A stretch of 64,000 nt of DNA from Aptenodytes patagonicus. Taxonomy: Eukaryota > Chordata > Aves > Sphenisciformes > Spheniscidae. How positions within the stretch are numbered: position 1 is the first letter of the stretch; the number at the start of each line of letters is the position of its first letter. The stretch is taken from the NCBI RefSeq assembly GCF_965638725.1, contig NC_134951.1, positions 7,215,618 through 7,279,617 of the forward strand, read 5' to 3'. The notes under the pieces are model-generated. The model worked only from the letters and a program-made list of their open reading frames with translations. It made no database searches and had not been told where the DNA came from. The position numbers and the translations under genes were made by a program. Shown in pieces: positions 1-13,700 of the stretch.

Positions 1-2052
1 TCCAGAAGGTAGAAATAACGAAGATAGGTCAAAATACAGTAATTTTTTTTCTTTTTGGGTTAAAAGTCTCCTGCTTGTGGAAAGGAGATACTACCCTTGT
101 GGTGGTAGTATGAATAAAAACCTCATTCTGACTCCTCCTACTGATATGTAGAAAAGCTTTGTAACAGTAGGGAGAGTCAGGTAAGAGGACAAATGCCCCA
201 TGGAAATTCAGGACTGCCGTATTTAAAAGCAGACTGGACAAACACATGAAGAAGAATAATTTAGACACTGTTAATCCAGTCCTGAGTAGGGTATCGTGAT
301 GGCCTTTTAATACCCGTTTAACCCTGTCCCAGTGGCAAAGTGCCATCTTTCCCTCCACCAGAAGCTTCTGAACTATTTCCAGGTAGAAGACCCCATTTAG
401 CTCTATCACTTGACCACCACATTGCTTTACTAATCCACTTCCCTTGGTTTTTTCTACCTAGGAAAGTACGGCAAGTGCGTGGAGCTGTCATCCACTACAG
501 GGCAGTCACATAGCAATGGGATCCCAGCATCAAGCCCACTTTTCTTCACCTGCTTGTTTGGTATCTCTCTGGCTGTCAAGAACAGGTACTTCTTTCCTGC
601 CAAAAGCCTACACTTTAATAAAAATGTGTCCTGCCTTTCAGGACAAATATTTTCATGACTGATTCTAGCCTGCTAGGGAGTTGCTAAATCTGGTAGCCTG
701 ACAGAGGCAAGGCTGCCGCAGCTCCATGCCCCTGGGTCCAGCCTGCAGTGAGGCTGTGCATGGATTCCCAGCAGACTCATGCACAAACACACGCGTACAA
801 TGTGTGTATGCACTGATGGCCCCACTGGCCAACACAGACAGAAACACTCAGCTCTCTTATGAGCAGCACCAACAGCTTCGTCCTGCTCCCCTCTCTGGCA
901 GACCAGGGTGAAGGTCTGTGAGTGCAAAATATATATATAAAAATACACATGTACAATGCGGATCCCTCCAGTAGCTGGTCCTGAACCCTCACTCTCCCCA
1001 GCTGCCTCCTGCCCAGAGAAACACATATGCACACATGTACAAACAGGTCTCAGTCGACCCCCCGGCCCCACGGGCTCTGCAGCAGCTAGCCTGAACCCCC
1101 TGGTCCCTCCATCAGCCAGCTCCTCCACATGCCTCACCCTGGGAGACACACACTTCACCTACTCACCAGCTAGCACGGATTTTTGGTAGCGATCACACAC
1201 TGACATAACACACCCACACAGTATGCACACCCACACTCCCTCGAGCTGCTGGCACCATGGCCCCATGGCCCCTCCAGCCCGTGGTCCCACTCAAGTTGCT
1301 GCACTCACACCCCCATACCCACACATGCACACACAAGAGGGCCCCTCACCCAGGAAAAGAGTTAAAAACAGCGTGTAAGGAGAAGACAGGACAGACTGCA
1401 CTGATCAGGCAGAGGGCATAGCCAGACAAGCATACCACTCAGCAGCCTGTGTACATGCAACTAACCTCCTTTATCCCCTTATCCCTCTATTTTTCCCCGT
1501 TTGTTCCTCCCCAACCCACCTTGATCCCTCCCTTTCCCCACCTTTGGTTCCTCTCCTAAACATCCCACAAGAAGTCTTGTGCAACCACAAGCTGCTCCTC
1601 CCCTGCACCCCACAGTGTGTCCCATACCCACAGGCAGTGTTCCTCTCTCAGCCCAAAAGGTGGGAGCTGCTCCTGTTGTTGCTGCTGGGTGTCACCCCAG
1701 GACATGGCCGGCCCTGGGAGGTGTTGGGCAGGGCATTCCTCAGGCTCCTCACCTGCTTTTGCTTGTCTGCTCCTCTGTGTATGGGGGGGAATGTGGTTTT
1801 TATCACATACCCTAACATTGCCCACAGGCTATTCTTGCGGGATGTGGAAGGAAGAAGAATGTAGTTCTCAGCAGGCACAAGATCACACCAAGTCTGAAAA
1901 ATTCAGCAATATGCAGAAGCTACACCAGAACTGTGACTGTGTGTAGGACAGATTAGAACCCATCTGCAGTGGTGTGTTTGTAAATCTTCACAGGTGGCTT
2001 CAGATGCCTTTTATTCATTCTAACCAAATTGATGCTGATCTTCAGGTTATAC
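1..2052. other. Intergenic DNA, no gene recognised
   Basis: No exon of a known gene was found here on either strand. By vertebrate synteny the next gene in this direction should be RCAN2, but none of its coding sequence was recognised. The only visible structure is the CA-rich segment listed separately. The open frames here are short and have no recognisable domain. Confidence 0.5.
690..1370. repeat. CA-rich, C-rich degenerate repetitive segment, unclassified
   Basis: The stretch alternates clusters of CACACA/ACACATGCAC with C-rich blocks that repeat similar wording, such as CAGCTAGC, GGCCCCA..GG and CCCTCCA. It looks like a decayed minisatellite or the remains of a dispersed repeat whose family I do not recognise. 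Open frames cross it on both strands only because its composition has few stops. Confidence 0.4.
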
Positions 2053-3172
2053 TTTCACAGAATCATGGAATAGTTTGGGTTGGAAGGGACCTCTAAAGGT
2101 CATCTAGTCCAACCCCCCTGCCGTGGGCAGGGACATGTGCAACTAGAGCAGGTTGCTCAGAGCCCCGTCCAACCTGACCTGGAATGTTTCCAGGGATGGG
2201 GCATCCACCACCTCTCGGGGAAACCTGTGCCAGTGTTTCACCACCCTCAGCATAAAAAATGTCTTCCTTAGATCTAGTCTGAATCTCTACCCCCTTTTAG
2301 TTTAAAGCCATTCCCCCTTGTCCTGTTGCAACAGGCCCTGCTAGAAAGTTTGCCGCCATCTTTTTTATAAGTCCCCTTTAAGTACTGATGGGCTGCAATA
2401 AGGTCTCCCCGAAGCCTTCTCTTCTCTAGGCTGAACAACCCCAACTCTCTCAGCCTTTCTTCACAGGAGAGGTGTTCCATCCCCCTGATCATTTTCGTGG
2501 CCCTCCTCTGGACCCGCTCCAACAGGTCCGTGTCTTTCTTCTGCTGAGGGCTCCAGAGCTGGACGCAGTCCTGCAGGTGGGGTCTCAGCAGAGCAGAGGA
2601 GAGGGGCAGAATCCCCTACCTCAACCTGCTGGCCACGCTGCTTTGGATGCAGCCCAGGATACGATTGGCCTTCTGGGCTGCGAGCGCACCTTGCTGGCTC
2701 ATGTGCAGCTTTTCATCCACCAGGACCCCCAGGTCCTCGGCAGGGCTGCTCTCAATCCCTTCATCCCCCAGCCTGTATTGATACTGGGGGTTGCCCTGAC
2801 CCAGGTGCAGGACCTTGCACTTGGCCTTGTTGGACCTCATGAGGTTCACAGAGGCCCACTTCTCCAGCTTGTCCAGGTCCCTCTGGATAGCATCCCGTCC
2901 CTCTGGCGTGTCGACCGCACCACTCAGCTTGGTGTCATCTGCAAACTTGCTGAGGGTGCCCTCGATCCCACTGTCTATGGCATTGATGAAGATATTAAAC
3001 AGTACCAGTCCCAATACGGACCCCTGCGGGACACCACTCGTCACCGATCTCCATCTGGACATTGAGCCATTGACCACTACCCTCTGGATGTGACCATCTA
3101 ACCAATTCCTCACCGACTGGACAGTCCACCCATCAAATGCATCCCTCTCCAGTTTAGAGAGAAGGATGTTTC
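2053..3172 (-). mobile_element. CR1 LINE, 5'-truncated, 3' half of ORF2
   Basis: Read on the minus strand, this is the 3' part of a CR1 non-LTR retrotransposon. It starts in the reverse-transcriptase palm (KLERD..DGW, then [15 protein letters not shown] and the catalytic FADDTKL). It runs through the C-terminal CR1 domain ([46 protein letters not shown]) to the 3' end near 2053, where the plus strand reads AATCATGGAATAGTTTGGGT. Breaks interrupt the frame in several places, so it is dead. It belongs to the same subfamily as the copy at 46295-47060. As usual for CR1, the 5' part is missing. Confidence 0.93.
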
Positions 3173-4773
3173 CTTTAGGGACTTTTTTCGTTTAAAGTCA
3201 AGTTTGCCATTACAGAATTTTGCTTTTTTGAGTTACCTCTTTTGGGGAAGAAAAATGACCAAAACAAAACCACACACACAAAAAAATCCCCAAACCCCAA
3301 AATCAATTAAACAGAAAAATAAAAAGAAATGCACATTGGGAAAAAAAAATTATCTTCACCAAACTACATGATACCTGAACAGGTATTTTGGACATTTCCA
3401 AATTTTAAAATTAAAATATACATTTTTGGGTAATGACCACACATGAAAACCAAGGGAATAGTTTTCAGTTATGGAAGAGATTCTGAAACAGCAGTTAAGA
3501 GTCCAACTCTTGCAGAGTTAACCATTATGAGCTAAATTAGAAGTTGGATGAATCATTTTCCAGCCACATAAATCATTGAAGTTTGTTAAATTGTTGTATC
3601 CATAACTGAGGTAAGCCAACCATTGAATGAATTATACAATGTACTATTTTCCTACAGATGTTATTCCCATAGTTTTTACTGTTGTTGAAAGTACATTTAT
3701 GTTTTTTTGTAAATACTTCTAAAATGATGAATAATCTTTACTTAAAAGACTAAAAATACATGCCAGCTACTATCATATATGAAATCTGACAGCAGTTAAA
3801 GTGTTGGTATCTGAACTTATTTGACAGCTTCTTTGAACAACTTTTACTAGGTATTCTTTATAGGATTAAATATTTTTAGATTTGTGCAATTTGTTCTGTA
3901 AGTAAGTCATGTTAAAGGGAAAGCAAAAGTGTCCTAGGTATTAGATAACCAGTCTAATGAATAGCAATAGCTTTTCTTGCAATCACTTTTCATTAGAAGC
4001 CGAAGATCACGATCAAACTTTCATTGCATATTCATGCAAGGACAGATTCTGAATCCTGTGGAGCAAATCAAGCTCAGTAGAAATTTTAGGTGCTCCAGTG
4101 GAACAAGACGCCAGTGTTTCCCATGCTTGCAATTTTTCCATTACAAATGCATTTTATTTGCAAAAAGTTGGCACTGATTGTAGGCAGAGCAGGCCAGATC
4201 TTCACCTACCTACACAGGCAGTGATACATAAGTGATGCTAGTTTATCATGGCTGCAGATCTGATCTGGAGGTCTCTGCTCAGCACTGTCCTGTATTTTGC
4301 GCAAACCAGCACCAGGGAGCCGTATGGAGTTACCACAAGGCACCGCTTTGGCCTTGGTTCGAAGAGACCTGCAGGAAGCAGTGACCTGGCCCAAGGGACC
4401 TGTTTTTCCGCTGGTTCTAGCACAACTTCCATGCAGGATTTCCAAACGTAGCAGCTTTTTGTCCTGAATGTCTGTTTGGTGAGTTTAGTGTATCAGATTT
4501 GCAAAGTCTGTGAATAATTGGCCCACATATTATGAATGCAGCAGGAGAGCTTGATTTTTAAATACTAGGAGGTAGGCAATCAGGTGAGGAGCACAGATAC
4601 AACTATACTGGTATGGCATACCACAGCGCAGAGTATGTACAGCATTTAAAGTTGAAATTAAGCACTGTTAAGGCAGAGAACCTATCTGAAGATGTAGGAC
4701 AGGGAAGCAGCTCAGTACTCCCATCCATCCAGGGGTGGCTGGCAAAGGAAGGTAAGTTAGCGCTGGGCAGCTT
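3173..4773. other. CYP39A1 3' flank and probable 3' UTR
   Basis: This AT-rich stretch lies downstream of the CYP39A1 stop codon. The first AATAAA on the minus strand after the stop is at 4158-4153, so roughly 4.15-4.77 kb may be 3' UTR and the rest intergenic. Open frames near 4206-4451 on both strands show no recognisable protein and have no splice logic. Confidence 0.4.
4153..4158 (-). terminator. CYP39A1: Candidate poly(A) signal of CYP39A1
   Basis: The first AATAAA on the minus strand downstream of the CYP39A1 stop, about 615 bases away. No transcript evidence is available, so the real cleavage site may lie elsewhere. Confidence 0.35.
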
Positions 4774-7700
4774 TCATTCCCGGCATTTGTACTGGACCCG
4801 GAATGGTGCCATGGGTTGCTGTGTCCCCACCAAATGTAAAGGGCTCTGCAAAAAGAAGAAAATCAGTAGAAACATTTAAGTTAGTTCAGTTAATGGAATT
4901 ATCACTGTGCTTTAATATTAAGATATAAGCATATTCTTGGAGCTTTGGTCTTAGAGAACCAAGACCAAATACTGAGAGTATTTCTTGGCTTTGCTCAAGC
5001 CATTGAGTAGGGCCTTCATGATTACTTTTATTCCACTCGCTCTGATAGAGGATGACACATGAGATCTTAAGAAACTCTAATGGTTTTGAATATCTTCACC
5101 AGCATAATTGCCTGTGGGTGCAGACCAAAGTTACAATAAACTCCAGTGAGAGCTGGCGTGGCAACACACCATCAGTCAGGAAGAAGCACCCTTTCTCCGT
5201 ATTCTGGGTGGACTTTCTACCATTACTTGAGATCAATATCTCACGTTCTTCATGGAGAGCAGAGGCATTAAGTTCTCCTGGCTTCTAACTTCCAGCCTAA
5301 AGGGCAATCATACAAAGCCCATGCCACTCTAAACTTCTCCCTCTTCTCCTTGGCAGTTTAGCTATAGAATCATAGAATCATTAAGGTTGGAAAAGACCTC
5401 TAAGATCATCGAGTCCAACCATCAACCCAACACCACCATGCCCACTAAACCATGTCCCTAAGTGCCGCATCTACACGTCTTTTGAATACATCCAGGGATG
5501 GGGACTCAACCACTTCCCTGGGCAGCCTGGTCCAATGTTTAACCACTCTTCCAGTAAAGAAATTTTTCCTCATGTCCAATCTAAACCTCCCCTGGCGCAA
5601 CTTGAGGCCATTTGCTCTCGTCCTATCACTAGTTACTTGGGAGAAGAGACCGACCCCCACCTCGCTACAACCTCCTTTCAGGTAGTTGTAGAGAGCGATG
5701 AGGTCTCCCCTCAGCCTCCTTTTCTCCGGGCTAAACAGTCCCAGTTCCCTCAGCCGCTCCTCATAAGACTTGTGCTCCAGACCCCTCACCAGCCTCGTTG
5801 CCCTTCTCTGGGCACGCTCCAGCACCTCAATGTCCTTCTTGTAGTGAGGGGCCCAAAACTGAACACAGTATTCGAGGTGCGGCCTCACCAGTGCCGAGTC
5901 CAGGGGCACGATTGCTTCCCTGCTCCTGCTGGCCACACTATTTCTGATACAGGCCAGGATGCCATTGGCCTTCTTGGCCGCCTGGGCACACTGCCGGCTC
6001 ATGTTCAGCCGGCTGTCGACCAGCACCCCCAGGTCCTTTTCTGCCAGGCAGCTTTCCAGCCACTCTTCCCCAAGCCTGTAGCGCTGCATGGGGTTGTTGT
6101 GGCCAAAGTGCAGGACCCGGCACTTGGCCTTGTTGAACCTCATACAGTTGGCCTCAGCCCATCGATCCAGCCTGTCCAGGTCCCTCTGCAGAGCCTTCCT
6201 ACCCTCAAGCAGATCAACACTCCCGCCCAACTTGGTGTCATCTGCAAACTTACTGAGGGTGCACTCAATCCCCTCATCCAGATCAGTGATAAAGATATTG
6301 AACAAGACCGGCCCCAAAACTGAGCCCTGGGGAACACCGCTCGTGACCGGCCGCCAACTGGATGTAACTCCATTCACCACAACTCTCTGGGCCCGGCCGT
6401 CCAGCCAGTTTTTGACCCAGCGCAGAGTACACCTGTCTAAGCCGTGAGCCGCCAGCTTCTCGAGGAGAATGCTGTGGGAGACGGTGTCAAAGGCCTTGCT
6501 GAAGTCCAGGTAGACCACATCCACAGCCTTTCCCTCATCCACTAGGTGGGTCACCTGGTCATAGAAGGACATGTTTGTTGTGTTTAGGTTGTGACAGGCA
6601 GACATGCTGACTTCACAGCAGTCCATGTTTGTGAGGAACGAGGATTTTTGGAAAGTGGAAAGGACACAGTGCAAATGGGGAAGGGAATTACTTCTGAGAG
6701 TGGAGACCACCCCACTCTCTGTTAATGGTAAAACCTTTCTATGTCACAGTTGCTCCTACAGTCTTACCCTAATCATTTCTCTTCCACCACTGAATATGTA
6801 GTGGAAGAGCACTGCGAGTTCTGCATCTGATTTCATATCTTTGAAGTATTAATAATCCAGTTCCATATTCACTGGTTTTGTGAGTGGCAGAAAGCAATTA
6901 AAAAATCTCTGGTAATGTTTAGGCAATGATGAGACAAAATACTCTTGTAGGTGCATTCTTGTGTAGGCAGCGCAGCCCCACGACATTGCTGGAGTTACTC
7001 TGGGTTTTCTGAGTTAAAATGAAGATTGAGTTATTCATTACATGTTTTATTAACGCTCCTCTCAAAATTTTGCTTCATTATACATAACCACAGTTGAGCA
7101 TGGTTGTTCAGCTGAGCATGATGAATGAAAGATATAAAGACGTGGAATGCTGTATAAATGCATGGATCTTTTACCTCCTTTGGTACTGCATCCAAAAGCA
7201 CAAATTCATATTTGTATAGGAACAGCACAACGAACAACTGGATTTCCATGATAGCAAACCACCTGCAAGAAAAGGGAGGAAAACGTTGGTCATCCAGCCT
7301 GACGATCACACGTGTGTTATCATCAGATAAGAAACAGGGTGTCTTTGACACATTTTACATTCCATGCTTTAGCTCTGCCTGAAAGTTTATCTTCAGTAGG
7401 AAAATATGCCGTAGCTTTGTTCAGCTTCATTGCTCAGCGACGAACACAAATGCAGTGGCTGCCCCTTCTTTCCGGTGAAACGTTAGACCGACAGTATCCC
7501 TCTGACACCCTATTTTAAAACAGCCCCTTATCATTATGGTTTTTTCCACTGTGTAAACATTTATGTTCTTCTAACGCTTGCTGACTTGAAATAACTTCAT
7601 AGGAGTGAGAAGACAGTCAAATATAGAAAAGGCTATATGACTAATTGTGCTATATAAAGTTATAGAATACAGCTGGGAGCCTGATGACATCAGAGTAGCT

Positions 7701-10700
7701 GTGACAGTGGGAGTTATTATTTAATGCGTCAGCGTTAGAATGCAGTATGAGACCCAAGGGCATGATTTTTTTTTCTGTAACACTCTCAGAAGGGTCTTTC
7801 TTAGTCAGTCCGGAGATTTCAGATAACTGCAGGTGAACTCCTCTAGGCTATTATTTTTTCATGTTGGTATGTACAAGAGCTTTCTGCATTCAGGCACTAG
7901 CATGTACCTATGCCAGGTCATGGGATTACTCACTTGCAGAATTGAGACATGTCTTAAATACTTAGTTAAAATATTAATACTGCCTTGCTCTTCTACACAG
8001 TTTATTTTCCATTATCTGAGATATGCTGGAAAACTTGGATAAAACAGCTATTGGGGAATTCGCTGGGGAGAAGGCCACATGACTGCACATGGCATCAGCC
8101 TGGATTTGGCCTGGCAGGTGTGAGGAGGAAGCTAATAAGCCCCACGAGACCCAAGCTAACTCCTGCAGAGCCATCCAGATCTGTGCACTGAGCCACCCTG
8201 TGCTCCGGAGTGGGAGGATGCTTGTTTGTTTTGGCATAGCTTCAGACCCAAATTACCTCTGTGATTTCACATTGGAATTACCTTGAGATAGGGAGCTTTT
8301 GGTGACCTTGAGCTCGGGGGAATGCAGTGCAGAGATATTTCAATGGAAATTAGCTCAGGTCAGGCAGGACTTGCTAGCCCAAACTCCATGCCGGTGGCAC
8401 TGTACAAAGGTGGGCTCCTTACAGTCACTGCACTGGTTGCACAGTGTGGTCCTGGGCCCCTGGTGCTTGAGGTTCTGCCTCTGAGCCATCCTCACTGGTT
8501 TGGCACAGATGTACCAGGATGTGGCCAAATGCCAAAATGCCTCTAGGTGGCCCTGAAAGTGGAAGCGCTGCATTTACAGAGGTCCATCCTTCAAACACAA
8601 GCACAGCTGGATGTGAGCTGACCAGCTCTGACACCTCTGAACCCGTGGTGGGGTTCATCTGCAATCTGTCCGAGTGGCATTGGATATAACCGATAACTGC
8701 AGCACTTCCCACCGTTAGGTCTCAGAGTGCTTTTCCAAGTAGACTGCTGTTGTTATTCTGCTCTGTAGAGATGCTGAGGCACAAGGATGATAAGCAACAC
8801 ACATGTGCCAGGGTGGCCAGAGGGACAGCCCAGGAGGGAAAGGCAGGACTGCAGAGTCCCAGTGCGTCCCTCCCTCCCACAGCACATTGTACTGAGCAGA
8901 AACCATGAGCTTTCTTGCAGCTAAATGCCCCTTAGTTCCCACCTGTCTTTCGTATTCATGACTGAGTCCTAGGGCCTCCCCTAGCACTCTGAGTCACTGA
9001 AGCCTTCCCATTTTATTTAGTGACAAGGGGGTTTGACAAAGATTTGCTTTCTGAAATCTTGCCCCTGTTGCACTGCTACGTATTGGTGTTGTGCTGGAAC
9101 CCAGGAGCCCAGCTGTGGATTGAGGTCTTGCAGTAAATGGAGTCTGAGAATGAAATGGCCGTTGGGCTGAAGGGTTTACAATGTCAGCATAAGATAGGAG
9201 ACAACAGATGGAGCCATGCAAGATAAGCACAGTCGCACCGGCAATAGTCACCTGGTTAGACAGAAGTAGCTTCACTGCCATCAAATTTTTCTTTTAGGTA
9301 AAAATGATGGCACAGAAATGGCTTTGTGGGAGCTCTTCCCATGTCAGTTTCCTAGAATATTTGACAAGTAAGTTATTTTCTGGCTTTCAGTTTGATTAAA
9401 TTAGCTTTTAATTTCATGATGAACTTTTGCAATGGAGAAATTAAATGTTTCTTTATTTATAAATCCCAGTACTGAATTAAATGAAAATGCATCTTAAACT
9501 TGAAATATCATTGTTTCATTCAGTCACACCAAGGAAATCTGCAACCTGGGATCTAGATACATCCCTTGATTTAATTTCCTTTCTTCCAAGACCACCACAT
9601 TATTCTTTTAGAATTATTGCTGAAAAATGTGAAGGTGTGTGTTACCATGTGGACTGCCAAAGGGTTTGAAAGGACTTTTTGTCTGTCAGCAAGAAAAAGA
9701 TTCTCCATCCATTGCCTATGTAGAAATGTTATAATTTTCTTTCCAACCACGAACTTATTTTAAAGATATTATCAGAGTCCAGAGAACAGCCTGAACAAAG
9801 AAATAGGTCAGTATATATAAACAAGCAGCTTTCAGAAACATTGTTTTGCAGCTTGTCCTGTACCTGCGGATGCCTCTTGTGAATTCTGCTATTGCCCTTG
9901 GCTGGGAATGAGGCTGTGCTCATATTTAGCTTAGGAATATGGTACGAGTCACGGAGGTACAGCAGTACGTGAGCACTTTCTGCCGGCAAGCCTAAATGGT
10001 GAATGCAGTTTTATTCATTTTGTTTATGTCTTTAATGTCTTCACAAAGTTTATCTGACACCCATGTCCAGCCTGCTATAGGGTGCAGATTCAAGAATGCA
10101 GATCCTCTGCAACACCGTCTGGATTCCTCGCTCCACATGGGACTCTTGAGTTAAACTGACCAGTTTTAAGGATTCTTGGTTATTTGCTTCCTAGAGGAGA
10201 CCGTGTTTTGAAGGCAGAGAATTGAGCGTAGAGATGTTTGAACACAGAAATGAGGAGCAGCTGGCTCCCTGGGACTTGTTCCAGGAAGAGGGACAGCAGA
10301 GAAAACAGCAGAAGGAATGCAGGAAGCATTGAGGCTGGCATTGCTGGAGGAGTGAAGGGAGACAGGATCTGCAACTTAAGCCATCATACAATTGCGTGGG
10401 CCTTAATGCAAAGACAAGATTTAAACAGAGAGGAGACAGTTAAGACATTTGAAGATTAGCAGAGATGTCAATGGCATCGTAGAGGATGGAAAGAGAGTCT
10501 CAGACCAGAGAAATGTTCTTTAGGTTAGTTTAGAACAGGTTTATGGCAGCCTAAAAGCCTGTGTCTGTAAACTGGCATGTTTGTAAATGGAACAACTCTC
10601 CCTTGATGAAAAGGTGCCTCAGCAGCAGCAGAGCTAGGCTGACTTTCCTTCCTGGGGGATATCCCTTGATAAGCTAGTCTCAGATTCTGCTTTTACATCG

Positions 10701-13700
10701 TGACTTAACCTGTCTTTTCCAGGAATGAAACCACTTTCAAATCAGTTTAAACAAGGTCCAGATAATACTGAACATTAGGGGACTGACAAAGAGCAAAGCA
10801 ATGAAAACACTTTATCTCCAAGTGTAAGAGGAGCCCGGTTCAAGAGAGTTGTTCTCTGCAAGCTTTGGGAATAAATAAACCCCAGCTGTTTCACTGACCT
10901 TCCTGGACACTGATGCTTCCCTCCTCCGAATGCCACAAAGCTGTCCAAGAAAGCATTCTTCTCTAAATTTGCCTCTTTCCAACGATCCTGTGGGAAGAAA
11001 CTTTTTTTTTTCCAAATCAGCCTTATATAAATAAAGCTTAACGTTATTTCTCCAGGCTAAAAATGACCTTGGACAGCTAATGCTCAATACAAAGTTGCAC
11101 TAATGCCATTTTTTGCATTCAACCTGTTAGTGTCAGAGTCTGGATTCAAAAGTCAGGAGCAACTCAGGGAAAGAAATGAGGGTCCCATTTGAAACATGCT
11201 TAGTGCTGGAGAGGTTTTTAAAATCACCCTTAAAGCGTTCTTCCTATGCCTCCCCATTTTTCTAAATCCTGCGTCTTGAGCTATTGAAATGCCTATAAAA
11301 CTGCGACCTTCTCCTTTTAAATATATGCACGTTCAAAGCAAATGTTCAACCAGGACCTTCCCTCAGCCACAAAATTGTATGACAGCACACAAACGGCTCG
11401 TGCACGTCTTGCACACAAACTGTTTCTAAGACACTGTGCACAGATAAATGCAAAGTGTATGAGCTGTCACACAAGAGAAGGGCAAGGATTGCGCAGCCCC
11501 GTTCTCAGGTGCAAGCCAACATGTGAGAAAATTAAACTCTTCCCAATGAAAACAGCCTGTCTGTACCCAGAGAGCTCCTTGCTCCATCCTGAGTTACTTT
11601 AAGAGAAAAGGAGCAACACGAGGAGCAAAGCAATATCAGCTAAAGTTTGGGTGGGTGGCACTGACAGAGGTAAATCTCTTGAATGCTGGGTGACAAACTA
11701 TATATACCAGCCTCCAGAAACTCAGTGCAACTCTACCAAGGCCTTCAAGCAACACCCTGTCAAGTTTATGGAGGCTAACTCCTCTGATGAAGCTGTCTTA
11801 GAGAAGATGTAATCTTGTGTTTGTTTATTTCGGATTTTTTTCAGCTTGGGCTGTTCAGAGCTTTCTGAAGAGGAAACCTGTTAGCATCAAAATCCAATAA
11901 AAGCAAGAAAAAAAATCTCAGCGGTGATGAAGCAAGGCGGTGGTACCATTTGGAATGGCAATGTCCGAGGGGTACTCACCTATTCCTCATGGAAAAAGGG
12001 TGAGTTTCTAAAAAACAAGCTAGCTTGCTTTTTAGGAATACAGTTACTAAAGGAATAAGCTGCTGCATCAAGGTTTCTGCTTAGGGTTTCAAACAGACAG
12101 GAATTGTTATGAGGGATTTCAAATCGGTGAAGAGTTTGCTATTAGAAGAGTTTTATTTAAATTACTCCTTGATGTATTTCTGTAAAAAAAGACAAACCGT
12201 TCTATAGCAGATGGTGCTAAAAAGAGCAGTTACAAGCCTGCCCACACGGCCACCGGGAGTGGAATAACAATCAAGAAACTCTAGATGAACTACTGAATTA
12301 GCAGAGCTAATACCTACCAGAAATCATCTGACTGGAAAGACCAATGAGCCTGGGTAAATACGTGGAGATGAGCTATCCAGACAGATGCCAGGGAGAGGAG
12401 AGTACTTGGAGTTGGGTTCAACAGTGAAATCAGTGGGGTCTTTCCATGGTGGGCTTTGAATCAAGATCAAAGTGATATAAAGTAGTACCATATTATCTGG
12501 AATATATAACTGAACTTTTCAAGTCTTGCTTATTCCTACAGGCTCCTCCTTTTTGTGCACATCCTTTCTGTATAGAAGGCCATCCTCTAGACGATGGGGA
12601 ATACCCAACTTTAAGCCAATTTGTCCATGTGCTTTTGTTGTGAAATAAGTGAAGAGGAGAAAAGACAGCAGAATACTCACGCTAAGAGTGACAACTTACA
12701 GGTTTGAACATTTCTGGGTCAGGAAAATATTTTGGATTCCTGTGCAACCAATACGGCGACAACATCAGCAGGTCACCTGCAGGGACGGTGAAATTCTGAA
12801 AAGGAGAAAAAACTCTAAGAAAAGAGAAAATCACGGGTTCAACTCACAAAACAGTCCCTCTTTAGTACTTCTCTTCCATCAGCAGAAGGTCCTAACAGGA
12901 CAAGTGAAGGTGGTAAAGCCACAGTAGACATATTACATGTTTGAAGCTGCTTCATCCTGTTGCCATTTTTCCACAGGAAAGACCTAAACAGTGGTGAATG
13001 TGGAAAGACTATTTTTGTTCTCATTTGGTTTTTCAGGTATAGAAATAATAGTAACATTATTTCTGTCTTTCCCACTTCTTGATGTACCATGTGAACTGGT
13101 ATTTTTTTCTACATCTTTTGTTAAGCACTTCCTTAAAAATACAAAGAAATTCATAGAAAGACTTATATGACAATAGACCTTTATGGGACTTCAGTAATTT
13201 TTTAAATGGGCATGAGTGCTGATTCCTTAAGAGAGAGTGTTTTTCTCCCAAACATTTATTTGTTAGACTCCTGAATGCTGGCACTTCCCCTCTAAACGGC
13301 ACTGAAGAGAACAAACAGAAAAGAACGAGTTTTATCAGTTACTAAATCATGGTGCCTTTTACTGTATTTGTTGTGTCTGATTACTATTTCATATACCATC
13401 AGCACAGTATCTCCAGCTCAATTCAATTTAATATAAAGTCAATTAAAAACTGAAGGTAAGACTATGAGCAAAAGAAGCAAAACCACTCTTAAATTAATGA
13501 CAATTAAAATAATGATGATGAAAAAATCTGTTAAACTAAACAGAATTTATATGTGAGATTGTGGAATATCTCTACTATTTTAATTTTATCTATACCTATT
13601 GGGAGGCCACTTTCCAGACAAATCATACAGCATCCTTCTGGGGAAAGAAAAAAAAAGAAACTGACCTGAATTCTTATTGGGTTTACTACTTTCTTGGTGA

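Noticed and set aside
29-409. A 126-codon minus-strand frame at the window start, with a faint LINE-like phrase
   Set aside because: The phrase FKSRLDKHMKK, read on the plus strand, vaguely recalls a LINE tail, but there is not enough similarity to assign an element or a gene.
5535-6323. A 262-codon plus-strand open frame
   Set aside because: It is the mirror of the CR1 reverse-transcriptase frame on the minus strand and has no domain of its own. The same applies to plus-strand frames at 2472-3065 and 46706-47089.
8735-8800. MIR-like wording in CYP39A1 intron 10
   Set aside because: A short GAGATGCTGAGGCACAAGGA resembles the MIR core, but the following bases do not keep the SINE pattern well enough to call it.
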